Shown here one piece after another: positions 18,587 to 28,008 of a stretch of DNA of 64,000 nucleotides. A model generated the notes under the pieces. The model saw only the letters and a list, made by a program, of their open reading frames with translations, searched no databases and had not been told where the DNA came from. The stretch is from Mesorhizobium sp. C432A (GTDB taxonomy: Bacteria; Pseudomonadota; Alphaproteobacteria; Rhizobiales; Rhizobiaceae). Numbering within the stretch: the first letter of the stretch is position 1; every line of letters starts with the position of its first letter. The stretch spans positions 3,017,001-3,081,000 of the forward strand of contig NZ_CP100470.1 in NCBI RefSeq assembly GCF_030323145.1, in the 5' to 3' direction. Made by a program: the position numbers and the translations under genes.

Positions 18587-19750
18587 CTACCAGTTCGTAA
18601 CAGACCCGTCCCGGCGCCTGAGGTGAGGCGCTTCCCAGAAACGAAAAGCCTCCGCCTGGACCGCCGCTTCGTTGACCTCGACGCCGAGGCCCGGCAGGTC
18701 GCTGACCGGATAGTCGGCACCGTCGAGCCGTGGCTGCACGGGGAAGAAGTCGGAATTGTCGAAGCCCAGCTTCGTCTCGGGTTCCCTGGTCTCGAGCCAC
18801 GCGAAGTTGGGTACGGCGGCGGCGAGATGCAGGGTCGCGGCCGTGCACACCGGACCAAGCGGATTGTGCGGCATCAGGTCGACATAGTGCGCCTCGCTCC
18901 AGCCGGCGACTTTCATCGCCTCGGTGAGCCCGCCGACATTGCAGACATCGAGACGGTTGAACTGATGGATGCCGCGCTCGATGTAGGGCAGGAACTGCCA
19001 CTTGCTGGCAAATTCCTCGCCGATGGCAAACGGGATGTCGGTCATCCTGCGCAGGGATTCGTAGGCTTCAGGTGTCTCGTCTCGTATCGGCTCCTCGAGG
19101 AAATCCAGCACGCCGCGGCCGAGCTTGTTGCAGAAGCTCGCCGCCTCTGCCACCGACAGCCGATGATGATAGTCGATGCCGAGAACGACGTCGTCGCCAA
19201 GCGCCTCGCGCGCCTTGTTCAGCATGCTCGCGGTAGCGCCGATCGACTCGCGGGGTTCGAAGATGTCCCTGCTGCTTTGCCCTGCGGGGAAGAAGCGGAT
19301 CGCCTGCCACCCCCGTGCGCGCAGCTCCCGGGCTCGTTCGATGGCGACGTCGCCCTCGGCCTCGTCTCCGGTCGAGGCGAAGGTGGGGATGCGGTCGCGC
19401 TGCTTGCCGCCCAGCAGTTCGTAGACAGGCACCCCCAGCGCCTTGCCCTTGATGTCGTGCAGGGCGATGTCGATGGCGGAAATCGCCGCCTGCAGAACGC
19501 GCCCGCCCTCGAAGTACTGGCTGCGATATGCCTCCTGCCAGATCCGCCCGATCTGCATCGGGTCGCGGCCGATGAGAAACTCGCGATAATGCTCGACCGC
19601 GCCGGCAACGGCCTTTTCGCGCCCGCTCAAGCCGCTCTCGCCCCAGCCGAAGACGCCTTGGTCGGTCTCGATCTTGACGAGCATCTGATTACGCGTTCCA
19701 ACCCATACAGGATAGGGTTTGATCGCGGTGATCTTAAGCTTTTCAGTCAT
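18587..19750 (-). CDS. Enolase-superfamily sugar-acid dehydratase
   Basis: A 387-residue mandelate racemase/muconate lactonizing enzyme (MR/MLE) family protein. The ATG at 19750 begins 'MTEKLKITAIKPYPVWVGTR', a normal N-terminus. The N-terminal capping domain is followed by a TIM barrel with Asp193-x-His195 ('GIDYHHR'), Glu219/220 ('DFLEEP'), Glu245/246 ('AIGEE') and His295 ('LMPHNPLGP'). This metal-ligand and His pattern resembles the galactonate and mannonate dehydratase branches rather than racemases; the Lys-x-Lys motif is absent ('QAIRFFP'). The expected reaction is loss of water from an aldonate to a 2-keto-3-deoxy acid. It lies 31 bases after the ATPase gene of a sugar importer, so it probably handles the imported substrate. 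The specific substrate is unknown. Confidence 0.88.
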   Translation of the reverse strand: MTEKLKITAIKPYPVWVGTRNQMLVKIETDQGVFGWGESGLSGREKAVAGAVEHYREFLIGRDPMQIGRIWQEAYRSQYFEGGRVLQAAISAIDIALHDIKGKALGVPVYELLGGKQRDRIPTFASTGDEAEGDVAIERARELRARGWQAIRFFPAGQSSRDIFEPRESIGATASMLNKAREALGDDVVLGIDYHHRLSVAEAASFCNKLGRGVLDFLEEPIRDETPEAYESLRRMTDIPFAIGEEFASKWQFLPYIERGIHQFNRLDVCNVGGLTEAMKVAGWSEAHYVDLMPHNPLGPVCTAATLHLAAAVPNFAWLETREPETKLGFDNSDFFPVQPRLDGADYPVSDLPGLGVEVNEAAVQAEAFRFWEAPHLRRRDGSVTNW

Positions 19751-19781
19751 CCCCAACGTTCCCAATGAACCCCGTCTTGTC

Positions 19782-20879
19782 TCAGCCGGCCTTGAGGGCC
19801 AGTTCAGTTTCGCCATCGAACAGATGCAGCCGCTCCTGGTCGAACTCGAGCCAGATCTGCTCGTCAGGTGCGACGACGATGTTGGGGGACACGCTGATGT
19901 TGACGATGGCGCCTGACAGCAACGCCTGCACGAAGGTGACGTCTCCGGTCGGCTCCACTGTATAGGCCTTGGCCGGGACGCTGCCTGGCACCGCGCTCTT
20001 GTGGAGCCTGATGGTCGAGTGACGTGCGCCGAGCACGACTTTCCTCGACGTTGCCCCCGCAACCTTCCGGGCGTTGAGCGGCGAGAGCTCAAGGCTCCAG
20101 CCCTCCGCGCCGGTCAACGCAGTGTTGCCGTTTGCTGTCGATGCCTCCAGTGGAACAAGGCTCATCGCCGGGCTGCCGATGAAGCTGGCGACGAACATGT
20201 TCACCGGATGGGCAAAGACCTGCGCCGGAGAATCGTATTGCAACAGGTAGCCGCCGTTCATCACCGCCATCTTGTCGGCCATGGTCACGGCTTCGAGCTG
20301 GTCGTGCGTGACATAGATGATGGTCGCCTTGAGGTCCTGGTGGAAGCGCTTGATCTCCGAGCGCATCTGGACGCGCAGTTTGGCGTCGAGGTTGGAGAGC
20401 GGCTCGTCCATGAGGAAAACGGCAGGGTCGCGGACGAGGGCGCGCCCCAAGGCGACACGTTGCTGCTGCCCGCCTGAAAGTTCGCGCGGCTTGCGCTCGA
20501 GAAGGTGCGTCATGTCGAGCACGCGCGCCGCTTCCTTGACCTTCCTGTCGATCTCGTCCCTGGGCAGCTTGCGCATCTGCAGCGGGAACGCCAGGTTCTT
20601 GTAGACCGATTTCTGCGGGTAGAGCGCGTAGTTCTGGAACACCATCGCGATGTCCCGGTCCTTGGGGTCGAGGTCGTTGACCACGCGGTCGCCGATGACG
20701 ATGTCGCCCGATGTGACCGGGATCAATCCCGCGACAAGATTGAGCGTGGTTGTCTTGCCGCAGCCCGAAGGGCCGACGAGCGCAACGAACTCGCCGTCAT
20801 TGACCGTCAGCGAAACGTCGTTGACAGCTTTGAAGCCGCCATAGGTCTTGACGAGATCTCTCAGGACCACGTGGGCCAT
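19782..20879 (-). CDS. Sugar ABC importer ATPase, UgpC/MsmK type
   Basis: A 365-residue nucleotide-binding subunit that powers carbohydrate import. Walker A is 'GPSGCGKTT', the signature 'LSGGQQQRV', Walker B 'VFLMDEPLSNLDAKL' and the switch His is in 'YVTHDQLEA'. Residues about 240-365 form the C-terminal OB-fold (MalK-type) regulatory domain. I chose ATG 20879, six bases after GGGAG (plus-strand 20886-20890); a TTG six bases upstream is less likely. The gene is separated from the second permease by a 124-base gap filled with palindromic repeats. It is the fourth component of the leftward importer. Confidence 0.9.
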   Translation of the reverse strand: MAHVVLRDLVKTYGGFKAVNDVSLTVNDGEFVALVGPSGCGKTTTLNLVAGLIPVTSGDIVIGDRVVNDLDPKDRDIAMVFQNYALYPQKSVYKNLAFPLQMRKLPRDEIDRKVKEAARVLDMTHLLERKPRELSGGQQQRVALGRALVRDPAVFLMDEPLSNLDAKLRVQMRSEIKRFHQDLKATIIYVTHDQLEAVTMADKMAVMNGGYLLQYDSPAQVFAHPVNMFVASFIGSPAMSLVPLEASTANGNTALTGAEGWSLELSPLNARKVAGATSRKVVLGARHSTIRLHKSAVPGSVPAKAYTVEPTGDVTFVQALLSGAIVNISVSPNIVVAPDEQIWLEFDQERLHLFDGETELALKAG

Positions 20880-20894
20880 CGGCAACTCCCTACG

Positions 20895-20939
20895 GCATGA
20901 TGCCGAAAAGTGTGAAGCGGTTTTCGGACGACATCATGC
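20895..20939. repeat. Rhizobial palindromic repeat, copy A
   Basis: An interrupted palindrome: GCATGATG (20895-20902) pairs with CATCATGC (20932-20939), and CCGAAAA (20903-20909) pairs with TTTTCGG (20921-20927). The core AAAAGTGTGAAGCGGTTTT recurs, nearly unchanged, at 37587 and 52948. It sits immediately upstream of the ribosome binding site of the ATPase gene. Confidence 0.8.
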
Positions 20940-20968
20940 TCTATCTCTTTGATTTAGAGGCGGATTCA

Positions 20969-20995
20969 GATTTCAGGTCGAACAGACCTGAAATC
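20969..20995. repeat. Perfect 11-bp inverted repeat in the permease-ATPase gap
   Basis: GATTTCAGGTC (20969-20979), loop GAACA, then GACCTGAAATC (20985-20995). It can fold as a hairpin in the leftward transcript just after the permease gene ends. There is no U tract, so it is more likely an mRNA-stabilising or processing hairpin, or part of the composite repeat next to it, than a full terminator. Confidence 0.6.
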
Positions 20996-21003
20996 ATCCG
21001 GCT

Positions 21004-21894
21004 CTAGTGTTTGACCGCGCCTTCTGTAAGGGCGCGTACGAAGTATCGTTGCAGGAGGAGGAACAGCACCACGACGGGCACGCTCATCATGAAGCTGGCC
21101 GCCATCAGGCCCGGAAAGTCCGTCGTATTCTCCGAGAAGAAACGCTGTATGCCGACCGGCAGGGTCAACTGCTCGTTCTTGGAAAGGAAGGTGTAGGCAT
21201 AGATGTACTCGTTCCAGGCGCCAATGAAGGAATAGATCGCGGTGGCGATGATTCCGGGCGTCGAGAGAGGCATCACGATCAGGATGAAGGCCTGGAACCG
21301 GGTCGCCCCATCGATCCGCGCCGCCTGCTCGAGCTGCACCGGAATGTTGTCGTAAAAGCCCTTGAGCAGCCAGATCGCCAGCGGCAGGCCGAAGGTGAGA
21401 TAGGTGAGAATGAGCGAGCCATGCGTGTTCACCAAACCGATCGCGCGCATCAGGATGAAGAGGGGCACGAGAAAGATCACCGCCGGGAACATGTTGCGCA
21501 AAAGCACGGTGAAGAACAGGAAGTTTCGACCGGGGAAACGAAAGCGCGAAAACGCGTAGGCAGCAGGAACGGCCACGATCACCGAAAGGATTGTGGTGAC
21601 CGTCGACACGTAGAGGCTATTCCAGAAAAAACGCAGGAAGTCCTGACCGACGCTGTTTTGCGGATCGAGCAGCTTCTGGTAGCTGGCCAGGGTAGGCTCT
21701 TCCGGCCACCATTGCGGCGGGAACTGCATCGCCGCGAACCCGGACTTGATCGATGTGATCAGCATCCAGATCATCGGCAACGCGGTGTAAAGCAGCATGA
21801 ACACGAGGAAGATGCGCCCGGCCCACCGCCATCCGTCGATGCGCATGCGGCGCCGGGCCGGACCTCGAGGGGCTGTCTCGACGATCGTGCTCAT
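21004..21894 (-). CDS. Sugar ABC importer permease (MalG type)
   Basis: A 296-residue integral membrane subunit with six predicted helices. The EAA loop that docks the ATPase is visible: 'LEQAARIDGATRFQAFILIVM'-type sequence near residues 190-210. The ATG at 21894 overlaps the TGA of the preceding permease by four bases (ATGA), a sign of translational coupling, and is preceded by GAGGGG. It belongs to the carbohydrate uptake transporter-1 family (binding protein plus MalF/MalG/MalK-like parts). The substrate is probably a sugar or sugar acid, given the adjoining dehydratases. Confidence 0.9.
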   Translation of the reverse strand: MSTIVETAPRGPARRRMRIDGWRWAGRIFLVFMLLYTALPMIWMLITSIKSGFAAMQFPPQWWPEEPTLASYQKLLDPQNSVGQDFLRFFWNSLYVSTVTTILSVIVAVPAAYAFSRFRFPGRNFLFFTVLLRNMFPAVIFLVPLFILMRAIGLVNTHGSLILTYLTFGLPLAIWLLKGFYDNIPVQLEQAARIDGATRFQAFILIVMPLSTPGIIATAIYSFIGAWNEYIYAYTFLSKNEQLTLPVGIQRFFSENTTDFPGLMAASFMMSVPVVVLFLLLQRYFVRALTEGAVKH

Positions 21895-22850
21895 GCGCTC
21901 CCCTCTTTGCGCTCGTTGCCGGCCAGCGCACGAACGTAGAAGTAGCCCAGCACCATCAGCATGAGGAACAGGAGTACCGAATAGGCCGATGCGACACCCC
22001 ATCGCTGCCGGCCGAAGGCGAGCTCATAGATGTGGGTGATCCAGATATGCGACGCGTTCGACGGCCCGCCACCGGTCATGATCCACGGGATGATGAAGGA
22101 ATTGAAATTGGCCACCGCGAGCAACAGGATCGTCACCGTCGAGACGTTGCGCAGATGCGGGAAGGTGACGTGCCAGAAACGCTGCCATGCATTGGCCCCG
22201 TCGACTTCCGCGGCGCGCAGCAACTGGTCGGGGACCGTCTGCAAACCGGCCATCATCATGATCATGGCAAACGGAAACTCGCGCCAGATATTGACGACGA
22301 TCAAGGAGGGCAGCACCGTGCTGACGTTGTCGATGAAGTTCGGCGGCCGGTCAGCCAATCCGAGGCCGACCAGCACCGCGCCGATGATGCCGAAGTCCGA
22401 ATGGTAAATCCACTTCCAGATATAGGAGGCGGCAACCGCGCTGATGACCCAGGGAATGATCAGGATAGCGCGCAGGACACCCCGGCCGATAAACTCGCGG
22501 TGGAGGGCCAGCGCAGCGGCAAATCCCAAGGCAAAGGCAACGAAGGTGGATGCGATCGTCCAGATCAGGGTGTTCAAGGTGACTTTCCAGAACACCTGAC
22601 TGGTGAGGATGGCCGTGTAGTTGTCCAATCCGATGAAGGTCTTGTCGCGGAGCTGCAGGCCAGGCGGCGTCTTAAAGAACGACAGCTCGACCGTGTAGTA
22701 GATCGGATAGGCGATGACGATGAGCATCACGGCGATCGCTGGAAGCACGTATGCGTAGTCGGCGCGATGCTCCCAGATATTCCGCAGCATGCCGGAGCTA
22801 CCGGGTTGCAATCTTCGGCGAGCCTCGGCCTTGCCGGTCACGATCGTCAC
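21891..22850 (-). CDS. Sugar ABC importer permease (MalF type)
   Basis: A 319-residue permease with six main membrane helices. The EAA loop is 'LLRAAEVDGANAWQRFWHVT'. The start is taken as GTG 22850, the beginning of the open frame, with AAGGG upstream; the first 30 residues are polar and an internal ATG near 22790 is possible. It pairs with the MalG-type subunit to form the translocation pore. It is separated from the binding-protein gene by 81 bases that contain an inverted repeat. Confidence 0.87.
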   Translation of the reverse strand: MTIVTGKAEARRRLQPGSSGMLRNIWEHRADYAYVLPAIAVMLIVIAYPIYYTVELSFFKTPPGLQLRDKTFIGLDNYTAILTSQVFWKVTLNTLIWTIASTFVAFALGFAAALALHREFIGRGVLRAILIIPWVISAVAASYIWKWIYHSDFGIIGAVLVGLGLADRPPNFIDNVSTVLPSLIVVNIWREFPFAMIMMMAGLQTVPDQLLRAAEVDGANAWQRFWHVTFPHLRNVSTVTILLLAVANFNSFIIPWIMTGGGPSNASHIWITHIYELAFGRQRWGVASAYSVLLFLMLMVLGYFYVRALAGNERKEGSA

Positions 22851-22878
22851 GATGGCGTGCCCTTGTTGTTAGGAGCAA

Positions 22879-22909
22879 ACCGGCTGCACGCACTGTCGGC
22901 ACAGCCGGT
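22879..22909 (-). terminator. Hairpin between binding-protein and permease genes
   Basis: ACCGGCTG (22879-22886) is complementary to CAGCCGGT (22902-22909), an 8-bp stem with a 15-base loop. No run of T follows on the minus strand. The position, just after the binding-protein gene, fits a partial terminator or an mRNA-protecting hairpin that keeps binding-protein expression above that of the permeases. Confidence 0.5.
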
Positions 22910-22931
22910 CGGATCGCAGGTCAGGCCCGGA

Positions 22932-24410
22932 CTAGAGTCCGTCCATCAGGTTTTTCACCTTCTCGGCCGCATCGTCGGCAGCCTGGTCGACGGTCATCGC
23001 TCCGGTCAGGGCGTTCTGCAGCATGTCCGGGACGATGATATTCATGATCTCGGGCGACTGCGGCAGCGCCGGGAACGGAATGCCGTATGGCAACATCGAG
23101 GTGGTGACATCGAGGAACTTGATGTTGTCCAGACGTTCCTTCATCCATTTGGTCTTGAAGCCGTTGAGGTTGCCTGGGTTCGAGCCGGCATACGCCATCT
23201 TCAACGACCATTCAGGGCTCGTCCACATGCAGATGATGGCCTTTGCGGCCGGCTCGTCCACCTTGCCGCCCTCGACATATTCGGGCTTCAGGATGTGAAT
23301 GTTCGAGCCGCCAAACACGACGGCGCGCTTGCCGTCGGGGCCGGTCGGGATCAGGCCGTAGCGCATGTTGTCGATGACGGTCTGCGCCTTCTCCTTGTCG
23401 GCGCCCGTTGCCTTCTTCTGCAGGTCGAGCATGACGTTATAGTCGGACGGGTGCGAGACCATCATGCCGAGTTGGCCGGCGACGAACAGGGGCTGGTTAT
23501 CGGCCTGCTGGTTGGTGAGCGCCGAAACCGGAACCGACTTGTCGCGAACATACATGTCGTAGGAGGCTTGCAACGCCGCCTTGCTTTGCGGGCTATTGAG
23601 TTCGACCTCCTTATAGGTCGGGTTCGCGGAGGCTTCGTCGAAGACACCGCCGCCATAGGCCCATAGTTGCGGCATGAAGCGGTACGGCGTGTTGCCGGCG
23701 TTCTTTCGCGCCACGAGGCCGTAGCCGGCAATGCCGAGCTTGTCATGGATCTGCTTGGAATATTTGACGACGTCGTCCCAGGTCGCCGGAGCCTTGTCCG
23801 GATCGAGGCCCGCACGCTTGAAGATGTCGGCGTTCCAGATGAACGCCATCGTCTCATTGTTGGTGGGAATGCCGTAGGTCACGCCATCCCAGGTTACCGC
23901 CTTCATGGCGCCGGGCCAGAAATCCTCCGTGGGATAGCCCACATCTTCCGGCTTGAGCGGCTGCAGATAACCCTTCGAGGCGAACTCGGTTCCACCCAGG
24001 ATTTGCAGGCGGACCGCCATCGGCGCGGCATTGCCCAGCAGCGCCGTGCGGAACTTGTCGAGAAGGTCGTTGTAGGTGAGGGCCTGATCCTCGAGCTGGA
24101 TGTTCGGATAGGTCTTGCGGAAGGTCTCGAAGAAATCCTTGTAGTACTGACGCAGCAGGTCGGGGTCGCCCTCGAACACGCCCTGATACCAGAACGTCAG
24201 TCGCCCCTTGTAGTCGAGCGGAGTGACCTTGCCGCAATCGGCGGCCGTGTCGAAATCCTGTGTGCCGGCGATGGAGCGCACATATTCCGGCGACCACTTG
24301 CTCAAATCGACCGGCGGCGAACCCAGCGCCGATCCCGACATGAGCGACGCCATCAAAGCAGTGGCGACTGTGCCGCGCAGGACGGCACCGCCGAGTGTAA
24401 TCCTCGTCAT
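22932..24410 (-). CDS. Sugar ABC importer binding protein, family 1
   Basis: A 492-residue periplasmic solute-binding protein. It has a cleavable signal peptide (about residues 1-30, 'VATALMASLMSGSALG'). The mature part has the extracellular solute-binding family 1 layout: 'GRLTFWYQGVFEGDPDLL' early, 'YGIPTNNETMAFIWNADIF' at the hinge, and 'VFGGSNIHI' in the C lobe. The length is above the usual 420 because of an N-terminal insert ('SKWSPEYVRSIAGTQ'). The ATG at 24410 follows GGGAGGA. It is the first gene of the leftward importer operon and diverges from a GntR gene, which probably regulates it. Confidence 0.9.
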   Translation of the reverse strand: MTRITLGGAVLRGTVATALMASLMSGSALGSPPVDLSKWSPEYVRSIAGTQDFDTAADCGKVTPLDYKGRLTFWYQGVFEGDPDLLRQYYKDFFETFRKTYPNIQLEDQALTYNDLLDKFRTALLGNAAPMAVRLQILGGTEFASKGYLQPLKPEDVGYPTEDFWPGAMKAVTWDGVTYGIPTNNETMAFIWNADIFKRAGLDPDKAPATWDDVVKYSKQIHDKLGIAGYGLVARKNAGNTPYRFMPQLWAYGGGVFDEASANPTYKEVELNSPQSKAALQASYDMYVRDKSVPVSALTNQQADNQPLFVAGQLGMMVSHPSDYNVMLDLQKKATGADKEKAQTVIDNMRYGLIPTGPDGKRAVVFGGSNIHILKPEYVEGGKVDEPAAKAIICMWTSPEWSLKMAYAGSNPGNLNGFKTKWMKERLDNIKFLDVTTSMLPYGIPFPALPQSPEIMNIIVPDMLQNALTGAMTVDQAADDAAEKVKNLMDGL

Positions 24411-24549
24411 AGTATCCTCCCAGATTCTCCCATGCCGCCGTGCGCCAAGGGCTCGTCCGACCGTGCGGGATGTGTCCTTCTGCTCAATGTATCCCTTCGA
24501 TCATCTGGTACGTTTTCAGATCGTGGATTGCCTGTCAACGCACCCGATC

Positions 24550-24596
24550 GTACATTGTTTGCAAAACGCGTGTATGATATCGAGCATGTGATGTAC
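24550..24596. promoter_or_regulatory. Candidate operator between importer and GntR gene
   Basis: The 204-base divergent gap contains GTACAT (24550-24555) and ATGTAC (24591-24596) as an inverted pair, with TGTATGATAT at 24571-24580 between them. The TATGATA core resembles motifs near 35030 and 43310. A FadR-subfamily regulator made by the adjacent gene is the natural candidate to bind here. I could not assign confident -35/-10 boxes. Confidence 0.45.
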
Positions 24597-24614
24597 TAAT
24601 CGGGGGAGCCGGCT

Positions 24615-25325
24615 TTGGCCGAAACAAGCGATTTCAAAGCAGAGCCACCCGTGGGGATTGATCCCATCGGGGCGTCCAGCGAGGGCGCCTCGCTTTATGA
24701 GCTGATCCGGGAAGACATCATCGAGGGACGGCTCGCCGCCAACGAACGGCTTGTGGTCACCGATCTCGCCCGGCGTCACGGCACCTCGACCAACCCCGTA
24801 CGCGAGGCGCTGCAGCTGTTGCGAGGGGAGGGCTTCGTCACCTTTGTCGCCAACCGTGGCGCGCGCGTCCGGCCCATAGACCAGGATTTTGTCCGGGATA
24901 TCTACGAGATCGGAGTCCTGATCGAGCCGGCCCTGACGCGATGGTTCGTGAACATGGCGACCGGCGAGGACATCGCCGAACTCGAACGCATCCAGGCTCT
25001 GATCGAAGAGAACAACTTCACCGACACATTGCGGCACAGTGAACTGGATACCGCCTTCCACACCGTAATGTACCAGCGCCACTACAACCGCCATGCCGCC
25101 GAGCTTTGGTGGAAGCATCGCGAAGTGCTGCGAGCCGTGAGCCGGCGTTTCAATTTCACGCTCGCGCGGCGGGCCGCCATCATGCGTGAACACCGCGAGC
25201 TCATCGCGCATATCAAAGCCGGAAATGCCGACGAGGCGGCCGAGCTCATTGCCCGCCATGTCGAGGGTTCCGGCCGGCACGTTCTCGAACAGATGCGTGC
25301 GCGCAACGCCGCTCGGGCCGGATAG
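24615..25325 (+). CDS. GntR regulator, FadR subfamily (FCD domain)
   Basis: A 236-residue transcription factor. The winged helix-turn-helix spans about residues 27-92 ('LYELIREDIIEGRL', 'TDLARRHGTSTNPVREALQ') and the all-helical FCD ligand domain about 98-222, including the metal-site residues in 'LDTAFHTVMY' and 'REHRELI'. The start is TTG 24615, with GGGGGAG about seven bases upstream. FCD regulators of this kind usually respond to sugar acids or their keto-deoxy products and repress their own catabolic operon. It heads the rightward operon of three MR/MLE enzymes and diverges from the importer operon, so it probably controls both. Confidence 0.88.
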   Translation: MAETSDFKAEPPVGIDPIGASSEGASLYELIREDIIEGRLAANERLVVTDLARRHGTSTNPVREALQLLRGEGFVTFVANRGARVRPIDQDFVRDIYEIGVLIEPALTRWFVNMATGEDIAELERIQALIEENNFTDTLRHSELDTAFHTVMYQRHYNRHAAELWWKHREVLRAVSRRFNFTLARRAAIMREHRELIAHIKAGNADEAAELIARHVEGSGRHVLEQMRARNAARAG

Positions 25326-25379
25326 AATTTCCAGCCCAGAAAATCATTGGTCCGGCCATCAGACAGAGGTAGTTGAGAG

Positions 25380-26546
25380 ATGAAAATCACGAGCGTTCGG
25401 CCGTGGCTGATCAAGTCCGATGCTTCCTATTGGGGAGAGTTCCTGTTCGTCGAGGTGACGACCGACGAAGGGGTGAGTGGCTGGGGGGAAATCACCACCA
25501 CCACAAGGCTCGCCAACCGCGCGCTGTGCACGATCCTGCGGCAGATCGGTGTTGCCGTCACAGGTGAGGATCCGGCGCGCATCGAGCATCTCTGGCACAA
25601 GATTTTCCGCAGCTTCACCTATATGGGCAGCCGCGGCGCCGCGGTCGAATGCGTGAGCGCTATCGACATAGCGCTCTGGGACATTCGCGGCAAAGTTCTA
25701 GGCAAGCCGATCTACGAGCTGCTGGGCGGACCGGTGCGCGATGAAATCGCGCTCTATACCCATCCCAACCAGGCCAAGTTTACCAGCAAGGAGGCTGTGG
25801 TCCGCGAAATTCGAGACATCGTCGAATCCGGACACACCGGGCTGAAGTTCGATCCTTTCCCCCACCAGGGCCGCATCGCCGATGGCTTGGCGCGCGAACA
25901 GCGGGACGGCTACCTCGATGGCAGCATGACCCGCAAGGACGAGCGCGAGGCTGCCGAACTAACGGCTTTGATCCGTGAAACGGCGGGGCCCGATGTCGAC
26001 ATTCTCATCGACGCGCATGGCCGCTTCGACGTCCCCACCGCCATTCGCCTCTGCCGAAGCCTCGAGGAAGCCGGCCAGATCGACTGGTTCGAGGAGCCAT
26101 GCCCGCCAGAAAGCCTCAATGCTCTCAAGCAAGTGCGTGAGAAGGTCAGTGCCGCCATCTCGTGGGGCGAGCGCGGCCACACCAAATGGGATTTCGTGCC
26201 GGTGCTCGAGAACAGGCTTGCGGACTACATCATGCCGGACGTTACCTGGACCGGCGGCATTACCGAACTGAAGAAGATTTCCGCCCTGTGCGAAGCCTAC
26301 TACATCCCGGTCTCGCCCCATGACGCCGCGGGACCGATCAATGTGGTTGCGGGAGCGCAGGTGATGATGACGGTTCCCAACTTCTACAAGCTCGAAACGT
26401 CGGAGTGGAACCTGGACAAATATAATCACCTCATCGACGAGCCACTCGATGTCTCGAACGGCAGCCTCAAGCTGGCGTCGAAGCCGGGTCTCGGTGTCGA
26501 GATGAACCGAGACTACCTGCAGGCCCACGAGATAGAGCTTGGCTAG
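25380..26546 (+). CDS. Enolase-superfamily (MR/MLE) enzyme 1 of rightward operon
   Basis: A 388-residue MR/MLE protein. Visible catalytic-site elements: Lys156-x-Asp158 ('LKFDPF'), Asp211-x-His213 ('LIDAHGRF'), Glu238/239 ('WFEEP'), Glu264 in 'WGER', and His314 in 'SPHDAAGP'. The Asp-x-His plus late His arrangement is that of acid-sugar dehydratases in the mannonate/galactonate-type branch. The likely reaction is aldonate to 2-keto-3-deoxy-aldonate with Mg2+. The ATG at 25380 is 54 bases after the GntR stop. The substrate cannot be fixed from sequence. Confidence 0.87.
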   Translation: MKITSVRPWLIKSDASYWGEFLFVEVTTDEGVSGWGEITTTTRLANRALCTILRQIGVAVTGEDPARIEHLWHKIFRSFTYMGSRGAAVECVSAIDIALWDIRGKVLGKPIYELLGGPVRDEIALYTHPNQAKFTSKEAVVREIRDIVESGHTGLKFDPFPHQGRIADGLAREQRDGYLDGSMTRKDEREAAELTALIRETAGPDVDILIDAHGRFDVPTAIRLCRSLEEAGQIDWFEEPCPPESLNALKQVREKVSAAISWGERGHTKWDFVPVLENRLADYIMPDVTWTGGITELKKISALCEAYYIPVSPHDAAGPINVVAGAQVMMTVPNFYKLETSEWNLDKYNHLIDEPLDVSNGSLKLASKPGLGVEMNRDYLQAHEIELG

Positions 26547-26602
26547 CAACGCTTATGCAGGCCGGAGGTGCGGGGCGCCACCAATCAGAACGAGGATAAG
26601 CC

Positions 26603-27961
26603 ATGGCAAAGACGGGTAGCGCCGGCGAGGCGCTCAATCGGGTAAATACGAACTCCAGGCCGAGCGACCTGCGCATCACCGACCTGCGCGTTGCCGAGAT
26701 CGTCGGCGCGCCGTTCACCTCCGCCCTGGTCAAGATCTACACCAACCAGGGCATTGTCGGCCTGGGCGAAGTGCGCGACGGCGCCAGCGCGACCTATGCG
26801 CTGATGCTGAAGAGCCGGTTGCTGGGCGAGAACCCTTGCGACGTCGACCGGCTGTTCCGCCGCATCAAACAATTTGGCGGCCATGGGCGGCAAGGTGGCG
26901 GTGTCTCGGCAATCGAGATCGCGCTTTGGGACCTCGCCGGCAAGGCGTATGGCGTGCCGATCTACCAGATGCTGGGAGGACGGTTTCGCGACAAGGTGCG
27001 TGTCTATTGCGACACCGACGCGGACAAGCCCAGCGGCACCGAGACCGGAAAGCGGCTCAAGGCGCGGATGGATCTCGGTTTCACCTTCCTCAAGATGGAT
27101 CTCGGTCTGGCGCAGATTTCGCACATATCGGGCGCAGTGGTGGCGCCGGCCGGCGTGCTCGACGGTTTCCGCAGCCATGCCGCGCGCGGTCCGGCACGCA
27201 CGCTGGACGAGCGCCGGGCGCGTAATGCCGCCTATGACGCGCAAAACGTGCCGCATCCCTTCACCGGCCTCCACTTCACCGAAAAGGGCATCGACCTGCT
27301 CGACCAATATATCCACGAGGTCCGCGAGGTGATCGGCTACGAGGTTCCGCTCGCCATCGATCATGTCGGCCACATCTCGCTGCAGGACGGCATCCGTCTG
27401 GCCCGGCGGATCGAGAAATACGCACCGGCCTGGCTCGAGGACGTGATCCCCTGGCAGTACACCGAGCAGTATCGGCAGTTGCAGCAGGCGACCTCGGTGC
27501 CGATCTGCACGGGTGAGGACATCTACCTCAAGGAAGGCTTCGAGCCGCTGCTCAACGCCGGCATCTCGGTCATCCATCCGGATCTGCTGACCACCGGCGG
27601 CATTCTCGAGACCAAGAAGATCGGCGACGCGGCGCAGGAGCATGGCGTCGCCATGGCCATTCACATGGCGGAAAGCCCGATCGCGGCAATGGCCGCCGCG
27701 CATGTCGCGGTGGCGACGGAAAACTTCATGGCGCTCGAATATCACAGCGTCGAAGTCGACTGGTGGGACGATATCGTCACCGGCCTGCCCAAGCCGCTGG
27801 TCAAGGACGGCTTCATCACCGTGCCCGACAAGCCTGGTCTGGGCATCGACGACATCGTCGACGAAGTGATCAGCCAGCACCTGCAGCCCGGCGTCACCGG
27901 CATCTGGCAACCGACCGATCACTGGGACGACGAATACTCCTGGGACCGCACCTGGAGCTGA
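26603..27961 (+). CDS. Enolase-superfamily (MR/MLE) enzyme 2 of rightward operon
   Basis: A 452-residue MR/MLE protein, longer than its neighbours because of a 20-residue N-terminal extension and an insertion at about 170-235 ('[18 protein letters not shown]' to '[13 protein letters not shown]'). Barrel residues: Lys164-x-Asp166 ('FLKMDLG'), Asp253 with His254/257 ('AIDHVGH'), Glu279-Asp280 ('WLEDVIP'), Glu305 ('CTGEDIY') and His354 ('AIHMAES'). The long insert near the active site is a feature of particular unassigned dehydratase subgroups. It starts at ATG 26603, 56 bases after enzyme 1. It shares the insert style with enzyme 3, suggesting related or sequential substrates. Function is inferred only at superfamily level. 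Confidence 0.85.
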   Translation: MAKTGSAGEALNRVNTNSRPSDLRITDLRVAEIVGAPFTSALVKIYTNQGIVGLGEVRDGASATYALMLKSRLLGENPCDVDRLFRRIKQFGGHGRQGGGVSAIEIALWDLAGKAYGVPIYQMLGGRFRDKVRVYCDTDADKPSGTETGKRLKARMDLGFTFLKMDLGLAQISHISGAVVAPAGVLDGFRSHAARGPARTLDERRARNAAYDAQNVPHPFTGLHFTEKGIDLLDQYIHEVREVIGYEVPLAIDHVGHISLQDGIRLARRIEKYAPAWLEDVIPWQYTEQYRQLQQATSVPICTGEDIYLKEGFEPLLNAGISVIHPDLLTTGGILETKKIGDAAQEHGVAMAIHMAESPIAAMAAAHVAVATENFMALEYHSVEVDWWDDIVTGLPKPLVKDGFITVPDKPGLGIDDIVDEVISQHLQPGVTGIWQPTDHWDDEYSWDRTWS

Positions 27962-28008
27962 CTCTACACTTCTCTCCTCGGAGGGAGAGGTGAACAGAAG
28001 GATGGACC

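Noticed and set aside
18587..19750. Naming the first MR/MLE gene D-galactonate dehydratase (dgoD).
   Set aside because: It shares the Asp-x-His and late His, but the surrounding motifs differ ('GIDYHHR' and 'GEE' against 'VDFHGR' and 'GER'), and a clear dgoD lies at 41307.
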